Shown: positions 57,870-64,000 of the stretch, one piece after another
How positions within the stretch are numbered: the first letter of the stretch is position 1
How the letters are laid out: each line of letters begins with the position of its first letter
Assembly: GCA_032718565.1 (NCBI GenBank)
Contig: JAVGVS010000182.1
Coordinates: 124,001 to 188,000 of the forward strand
Origin: Distichodus sexfasciatus
Taxonomy: Eukaryota; Chordata; Actinopteri; Characiformes; Distichodontidae
DNA: 64,000 nucleotides
Direction of reading: 5' to 3'
Notes under the pieces: generated by a model
Database searches by the model: none
Told to the model about the DNA's origin: nothing
The model's input: only the letters and a program-made list of their open reading frames with translations
Program-made: the position numbers and the translations under genes

Positions 57870-58850
57870 CGAGGATTGAGACTACCCCTAGACTAGTTTA
57901 GAGTTTGTATGGTAGATCTCCACTGGTACTGCAGCTTATCCAAGACTAGGCTTAATCCATGTTTAACCCTTGTTATGTTGCTGGTCAAACTGACCCATTT
58001 TAAAATAAAATAAAAATCTTTAAAATAAATAAATAAATAAAGTATTTTTTTCAGTATGAAACATCTTGTGCTTGGCTTAAGGGTAATCTACATATAAAAT
58101 AAAAATGGTTCGTTTCACATATGTGCAACGCCCCCCCAACGTTTATATTACATAGATACTGTTTGTGTCAGTTTGAATTTAAAATAGTCATGTAAAACTA
58201 TTGCGTTTTATATGTAGGTCTTTCCAATGTACATTAAATTCACATTTTTTAATGAAAAATGAGTGAATTATCCTTATTAAACCATGAGCTGTGCAAGGTA
58301 AATACCATTACGCCAAATATTAATTGAAATGGTTAATAATGTGACATAAACAATGTTTATTTGGATCTTTTGGTCTCTGACACTTTTGTCTAATTAAACA
58401 TGCCCCAGGTCAAACTGACCCAGGAACATCATTGGTGTTCCTGAGAAAAACATAACAGAAGGGTTGAGAAACCTTTATCTCCTTATTTCTAAGTTATTTT
58501 AAGTTTCTATTGTTCTCCTTGTTATTTTATTATTTTTATTTTAAAATTTTTTGCCTTAATTGCATGGTCAAAGAGCGGATCAGGATACATTTCACTGCAT
58601 GTTGTACCTGTATAATTTGCATGTGACAAATAAAGAATCTTGAATCTTGAAACCAGCCCAAAGAGTACAAACCACATTTTAAGCTGGGAGTATGTGAATC
58701 TACTTATAGACAAGTTTCAACTTGACATGCTGGTTCCTTGCTGACAGATTAAGCCTAGTTTTGGACTAAGTTGTAGTACCAATGGAGATTTACCATTCAA
58801 CCACTAAACTAGCCTAGGACTAGGCATAATCCTGGACTGAGAAATAGGCC
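57870..58850. mobile_element. Palindromic MITE arms around nested insertions
   Basis: The left arm (GTAGATCTCCACTGGTACTG, AAGACTAGGCTTAATCC) and right arm (AGATTAAGCCTAGTTTTGGA, GTACCAATGGAGATTTACCA) are inverse copies, as in a common palindromic fish element. Between them an element with ends AACCCTTGTTATG and CATAACAGAAGGGTT (about 57964-58466) encloses GGTCAAACTGACCCA motifs, followed by a LINE tail at 58500-58650. Confidence 0.6.
58500..58650 (+). mobile_element. LINE 3' tail
   Basis: CATTTCACTGCATGTTGTAC, GCATGTGACAAATAAAG and the terminal AATCTTGAATCTTGAA repeat are the usual 3' end of a fish non-LTR element with an ATCTTGA tail. Confidence 0.7.
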
Positions 58851-59082
58851 CAAAAAGTTTAACATAAAGATGATTTTGTAAATATTAGTAGAATTCAGTC
58901 AATGTAAGAAAGGATTACATTTACATGCAATTTAAATATATACACACCACCTTTTTCTGCTTCACCCCATCATTTCTCAGTTGGAGTTCAACTTGGAGTG
59001 CTTTTACAACAAAACCAAAGAGATAAAAGCTATGAACATTCATTCTCAAGTCATAGGAGCACATATTAGGTCTTACACTTAC

Positions 59083-59126
59083 CCATTATACTCCTGTAGT
59101 TAGTGTTCACATTCTGGAAGATTCTT
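59083..59126 (-). CDS. plekhg5: plekhg5 exon 1: start codon exon
   Basis: Only four bases here are coding: ATG at 59084-59086 and the G at 59083 that begins Asp2. The donor after them is GTAAGTGT, close to a perfect consensus. Spliced to exon 2 it gives Met-Asp-Glu-Lys, against Met-Asp-Asp-Gln in human as I recall it, and the distance from Met1 to Cys14 and Cys19 is then the same in both. The start has A at -3 and G at +4. The proposed acceptor (CTGCCGGCAG at 59127-59136) gives a 44-nt exon. The frame upstream stays open through this exon, but a stop occurs in the candidate exon at 59264-59350 with no earlier ATG, so this Met is the likely start. No other ATGG plus strong donor was seen in the 30.7-kb intron, though I could not score every site. 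Confidence 0.72.
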
Positions 59127-59263
59127 CTGCCGGCAGAACTCATTTAAGTGGAGATCTAAGCTTAGAGAAATGAAGCAACAAATAATTACACAAACTGATC
59201 ATGCCATTTTTATTTAAAGTAAGGTCACAGACCTACCAAATTTTTGAAAGCAAGTATACTTAC

Positions 59264-59350
59264 TCAGCTTCTCCTTGAGGTACTCTTGAACGAACACTAT
59301 CCAGGAATGGCGTGACCCTGGGTACACTCAGTCACTTGGTTCTGTATTGC
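59264..59350 (-). other. plekhg5: Candidate plekhg5 5'UTR exon
   Basis: On the minus strand this 87-nt stretch lies between a pyrimidine-rich acceptor (TTTCTCTACAAG) and an excellent donor (CTGA then GTAAGTATA). It lies only 137 bp upstream of the start-codon exon. Joined to that exon in the plekhg5 frame it contains a TGA and no later ATG, as expected for untranslated leader. Its existence is inferred only from splice-site quality; an RNA read spanning the 59264/59126 junction would prove it. Alternatively transcription starts within this stretch or nearby. Confidence 0.35.
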
Positions 59351-59579
59351 CTTGTAGAGAAACAATCAGTATTTGTCTTATAGATTATAGAAAACGATTG
59401 TTGCAAAGTAACTCAATATAGATCAAGAAGGGTGGTCATTGTAAGTGAATCAAGTCACTGAACAGGCAGCTCCAGCCTTGTTAATACTCAGACAAAACCA
59501 CCAGGGAAGCACAGAACCACCTGAAAGAAGTCAACAACATATGAAGATCCCTCACTCAAGACATTTGAGCCATCATCGT

Positions 59580-60120
59580 CCTCAGCCACATACTTGGAGT
59601 GCAACAAATAACCTTTAGTCCAAAAGAAACATGTCAGTGCTGTGATATCCAAGAAAGAGCATTGTCAAGACTCAAAGATCCGGAATATTCTTCAGAATCT
59701 GTCAAAACCATGCACCAAGTCCGCCTATTTCATATGGTGCATTTCATTCATCTCAACTTCACCAAATCCCATCCTCCAAAGTCAGTCCATTATTGCAGTT
59801 TTTGTTTCGGAACCTTCTCCAAGAATTCCTCCTTTTCCATTAAAATAGTTTGTAAAGTGCTCGAGAGGCAAGCTCACATTGATCTGATGCATCAAACTTT
59901 GGGTCCACAAAAATACCACGCCAGTGCTGCGATATCCAAGAAAGACAGCATTAAGAAGGTCCAAATATCTACATGTTCATCCCATCCTTCAGTGCCAGTT
60001 CAAGTTGCCATCACAAGTCCATTGGTGCATGAAGTTTTTGGGTCCAGACAAAATGTGCAAACATGTTGCACGTTTTCCAGCATATAAGCAATTTTAGGAG
60101 CTGACTTTGAGGCACACTTT
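59580..60120 (+). repeat. Internally duplicated stretch with a 162-codon frame
   Basis: CAGTGCTGTGATATCCAAGA at about 59635 recurs as CAGTGCTGCGATATCCAAGA at about 59922, with flanking GTCCA-type sequence, and a third partial start near 60040. A plus-strand frame runs 59599-60087 but its product has no recognisable domain, and the two repeats are read in different frames, so I do not call a gene. It lies just upstream of the plekhg5 start exons. Confidence 0.45.
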
Positions 60121-60129
60121 CAGGCCACC

Positions 60130-61260
60130 AGTTCCCCCCGCCATCACAACCCACAATCACATTTGGAAGAAAGCGAGAAGCAACAAAGCAATAAAAAACA
60201 CGGCAACTTGAGACAAGAAGTCAAAAATTTATACCAAAAAGACTCCACATACAACACTTTCTTACCAAACACAATCTTACTGAAACCAGCCAAACAACAA
60301 GATTCTCTTGCAGCAAACATTTCCCTCTTCAACAATCCAAACAGTACCGATTTTAACCCACAAGGCAACACAGATTAAACAGACAGAACCATCAACCTTC
60401 AACAAACTGCACAGGGCACGCCAAAACATCTTGCTAGGACAAAGAACCAGCTCCATTCCTAGTGAAAGCCATGTTTCTTCCAAACATATCAGAACAGTGA
60501 GAGAGGGCTTTTCAAACGAGCCAATCCCATTTAGACTCCTCCTACTGGCTGCTCCTTATTGGCTGAGGAGCACTAACAACGCAATTAGGGCAGATGGAAG
60601 AACTTGATTGGTTGTTGGCCAGGTGTAAGTGTTTGGGCGACTGCCAAAATTAGAGGTCCATAACTTCTTATTATGGGATTTTTTAAAAAACCAAACCAAA
60701 GAGTCACGATTCAAATCGATTTTTTGCACAACACCTAATACATAAAGAAATAATTACATAAAACATAAAAAATAATTACCAGTTGCTGTAAAACATTGTA
60801 TAGTGTTAAACAACCTTAAATAATATTTATGTATTTTTGCATTAAAATTACAAATATTTTATGAAATTTTAATTCAGCCTCATGCCAAAGTCTTGAGACG
60901 TTCATTTCTTTATAATATTTTAATTTTTTTACTAATTGTGTAATTTTCTACTAATCATATTATTGTGAAAATGATCACACATTATATCCATGTAGAATTA
61001 AAGGAAACCCAATAAACTTGTGTTGTTCAAACTTTCACACAGTCAGAAACGTCTGTAACAACTCTCTTCTGCATTTGTTGATTCTGTTCTTATCAGGGAA
61101 TTATTGTCATTTTTCCTCGTCCCAGGCTTCTTAAATATCCAGTCCTGGCCTGAAAACATAACAAACTTTGGTGTATTTTCCAACGTGATCACCATCGGAG
61201 GAAGATCACTCTACAGGTAAACGCTTAACAAACAGCAGCGGCTGTTTAAATAACACAAAT
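60130..61260. other. Upstream stretch, nothing recognised
   Basis: AT-rich and CpG-poor. No CpG island or clear TATA/initiator pair is visible that would mark the plekhg5 promoter, which may lie further right or use a TATA-less start. Confidence 0.4.
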
Positions 61261-61267
61261 TCCTTCC

Positions 61268-61900
61268 TGCGTGACAGACCTCAGACACCAAAAAATGGCA
61301 CATGTCCGCCTATAGGCGGCGCTATTACAAACCAATATAAGTTTTAGCTTGTATCTCCTGAACAGTGTGGAATAAAATTGAAATTCCCTGTTATTTTGTA
61401 AAAACCTACGACACTGTTTGTCCGATTCTCGTGAAACTTGGCGTACTTCATTTAGGCTCTGTCTAGGCAAAACGTTGTGTGTAGAATTTGTTAAAAACAA
61501 AGGGTAATGAAGTAATGCGTTAGTTTATATTTCACGTGTGACCCATATTTACTGTAAAGTCTGTATTTTCTCAGAAAAAACATCCAAACGAAATCAAACT
61601 TGGTTGACTTCATGTACACTCCGAGCTTGGACATCAGCCGAAAAGGTTGCAATATGATCAATAGGGGGCGCAATCTGAAATTTGATAGGCTTCATCTACC
61701 TGCACTCCCGAATCAATTCCTAAAATATGGCTATGATTGCTTAAAGAGGGCATGGCCTATAACAATGACTATACATTCATTACAAGATTGGTAGAAACCC
61801 TTTGGACTGCTGATGTGGGAAGGTCCTTTGACCGCACGTCAAAAATGACATGTCCACCAAAAGGGGGCGCTACAATTTATTGCTCCTTTCCCCTCACTTT
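61268..61900 (+). mobile_element. 'GGTCCAAGCAC' repeat, copy 2 (uninterrupted)
   Basis: GCGTGACAGACCTCAGACAC, GTTTTAGCTTGTATCTCCTG, TGGCTATGATTGCTTAAAG, GTAGAAACCCTTTGGACTGC and AAAATGACATGTCCACCAA match copy 1 in order. A detached end piece of this family (CCGGTGCTTGGACCCCGTCG) lies at about 62617. Confidence 0.75.
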
Positions 61901-61909
61901 TATTAATGC

Positions 61910-62890
61910 ACTCTCTGTGATTTTAAAACACAGCCATATTAGCTGCTAGCTGCGCAATCTACTCCTTTCTAAGAGTAGTATTTCTCCCTGTATTTTAATC
62001 TTACATTACTCATTACAGGCACTTTGTAATTTACATTCCATTTACACTCCATGCCCCGTTCAAGTGATTCACACATTTACATTTTTATATAAACCTCATT
62101 TAAGTAATATCAATATAAGCTCATGGCTGCAATACCTAACATATGTAAAGCATAACATCTTTTATTGGTCAAGTATAACAATGACTTTAACATTGTATTG
62201 TGATTCTAGACTGTACAAAGGTTCCACTTATTATCCAATTCATGGTCTCATTATTCCCATCACTGCCTACACAAATGACAAGACACTCAGTAAAGAGCAT
62301 CCAACTTGCATGGCATTCACATGATACATTTTGAGTAATACCAAAAGACATGTTCTACATAGATCACCAAATCTGAAAAAAACAGGACCACAGTTAGCTT
62401 ACATTTGAGATCATGCCCAAATAAAAGTTCCATCAATGTCTTCATACAAGTTAATATGCTAGAGGTCTTGCAAAGTTCTCCAGCACATTGTTGTCACTTT
62501 CAAAATGGTACAGTCACTTGTCACGTACATATAATTCAAGAACTGAATGAGCATGGCACAGAGACAAAGTTCTATTTACCATGAGTTACACAGAGCAGCA
62601 TCCGGGAGGCAGCCTGCGCCGGTGCTTGGACCCCGTCGACAACTGCTTGCATTTCTAGTTAATATTATTTTTGCTCCTGAACATTTCATTTGCCAACTGT
62701 CATTACATGGTGTACTTTGGATCTTTATTTTATCTGCAGAAGAGGTGATATTGCCACCTGTGTGATTTTACATAACTGAACGCACGAAATCTTATTCCTT
62801 AAATGTGTACAACATGGCCAAACTTCTTCCTATTACAACTGTGCCAATGAAGTGGAATTTGTGCCACTGTCTGTCCCTAATGGCAATGAA
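61910..62890. other. Upstream stretch, nothing recognised
   Basis: AT-rich; only the repeat end near 62603-62650 was recognised. Confidence 0.4.
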
Positions 62891-62892
62891 TA

Positions 62893-63069
62893 AATGTTGC
62901 CAATTAACCTATAGTGCATGCTTTTGGACTGTGGGAGGAAACCCACATGAACACGGGGAGAGCATGCAAACTCCACACAGAAAGATCCTATGGCCAACCC
63001 AGGCACCGAATACAGCACCTTCTTGCTGTGAGGTGGCAGCGCTAACCACACTGCCACTGTGCCGCCCCC
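62893..63069 (-). repeat. tRNA-derived SINE (minus orientation)
   Basis: From the right: GGGGCGGCACAGTGGCAGTG (reverse of 63050-63069), TTAGCGCTGCCACCTCACAG, then GGGGAGAGCATGCAAACTCC and GACTGTGGGAGGAAACC on the plus strand. This is the head and body of the same SINE as 34860-35130. Confidence 0.85.
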
Positions 63070-64000
63070 TGGCTTAAGTTGTAATGTAAAATGACATCCA
63101 CTTTGCCTTTAACCAACAAAAATACCCCCAAATCAATCTAAAGTTGAGGTCAGCATGGCCTAACCATCCAAATTCATAGATTTTCACTCACCCTCAAGTG
63201 TAGTTCACTTCATGTGGAACTCTCAAGATGCCTAAATTCACTAAATTATTGTATGAAAATGACAGTACAGTGATGCTAACAGTCAACCAGCAGCAACATA
63301 TCCATATCCAGAGTAACATATCCATGATACTAAATAATGCTGGTTCATAGACAGAATTCCCATTCCAGGATATGAACAGCAACGTTGAGCATTTATGAGT
63401 GTCTGGCCTATTAGTTCACATTAATGTATGGTTCACAAATGTCTAGTCATAAAAACCCAAACCCAAACCAAATAATAAGATTAAGATTAAAGAATAAGAT
63501 TACATTGCAAAGTGCTGTCTGGATAATAAAGGCATGAATATTAAATTAATTAAGGAATTAAAGAGTGCAATGTTTCGTTGCATAATTAGAAGTCCATTAA
63601 TTTAGTACTTGTAAATTTTGTACGAAGAAGCCCTTTAGCTAGTTATATAACCTTTAGTTATACCCTTTACTTAGTTATATAAGACATTAACACATGGCAT
63701 ACGCTTCAATTCTGTGTTGTCTGTCCTGAAGGGATTTAAAAGGGGCTTTAAATGAGTAATGAAAGCCAGTGACCATCACTGCTGATGGATTACCAATGAG
63801 CAGCACAAATCACTATTGTTTTGGCGATTGTCATCTATTAAGCGAACAAACAAAAAGCAATAAAAAAATAACTAAATATCATATTACATAAGCTGTCACT
63901 CAAGATACAAAACTGAGGTACAAATAAAGTAGTTTCACATAACATCTGATATTCTCTACCTCAAGAGCCCAGTCTTCACGTAATAACATCTGTGACAGTG
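63070..64000. other. Right edge, nothing recognised
   Basis: AT-rich sequence without recognised exons, elements or CpG island. Confidence 0.4.

Overview
This window is vertebrate nuclear DNA, almost certainly from a ray-finned (teleost) fish. It holds one recognisable protein-coding gene: the 5' part of plekhg5, a RhoA-type guanine nucleotide exchange factor, on the minus strand. The fish assignment rests on close similarity of the exons to vertebrate PLEKHG5 (as I remember the human protein), on very dense 8-bp-duplicating hAT-like elements, on tRNA-derived SINEs of types common in fish, and on L2/Rex-like LINE ends. No bacterial-style genes, operons, CRISPR arrays, rRNAs or functional tRNA genes were seen.

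Gene layout, in the direction of transcription from high to low coordinates: a possible 5'UTR exon (59264-59350), the start-codon exon (59083-59126, ATG at 59084-59086), then coding exons at 28258-28334, 3345-3486, 2075-2177, 1886-1940, 910-1001 and 515-651. Splice phases agree at every junction and give one open frame of 203 codons plus one base. It encodes a Cys/His-rich N-terminal module (about residues 11-66), a conserved linker, an acidic stretch, a basic stretch and a Ras-binding-domain-like ubiquitin fold (about 133-203). The DH and PH catalytic exons must lie to the left of base 1. The two 5' introns are about 30.7 kb and 24.8 kb and make up most of the window.

The rest is intron or upstream DNA filled with mobile elements. 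From left to right: hAT-like 3' end (1-452); a TIR element family with three copies (2786-3280, 4926-5572, 13344-13976); two Harbinger-like MITEs (5725-6183, 24176-24584); a 550-bp GATA/GACA tract (6853-7405) and a CA/CGCA tract (7737-7975); a widely spaced inverted repeat pair (9960-10425 and 16005-16440); a local direct duplication (18050-18245 and 20895-21058); a decaying 22-27 bp minisatellite (25191-25550); three hAT elements with perfect 8-bp target duplications and two more with 7/8 and 6/8 matches; SINE copies; and LINE fragments (22195-22558, 45415-48110, 58500-58650). A CpG-rich promoter-like patch lies at about 43.9-44.46 kb, inside the longest intron. Several islands without repeat signatures (3.77-4.33, 8.05-8.54, 12.88-13.34, 26.66-27.11, 29.93-30.25, 38.7-39.0, 41.05-41.5 kb) are the best candidates for conserved regulatory DNA.

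I found no clearly novel biological system. The most useful results are the exon reconstruction, the paired Cys-rich exons, the transposon families with self-proving insertion sites, and the hAT insertion beside the CpG-rich patch. All family assignments are from memory and pattern reading; no database search was possible.
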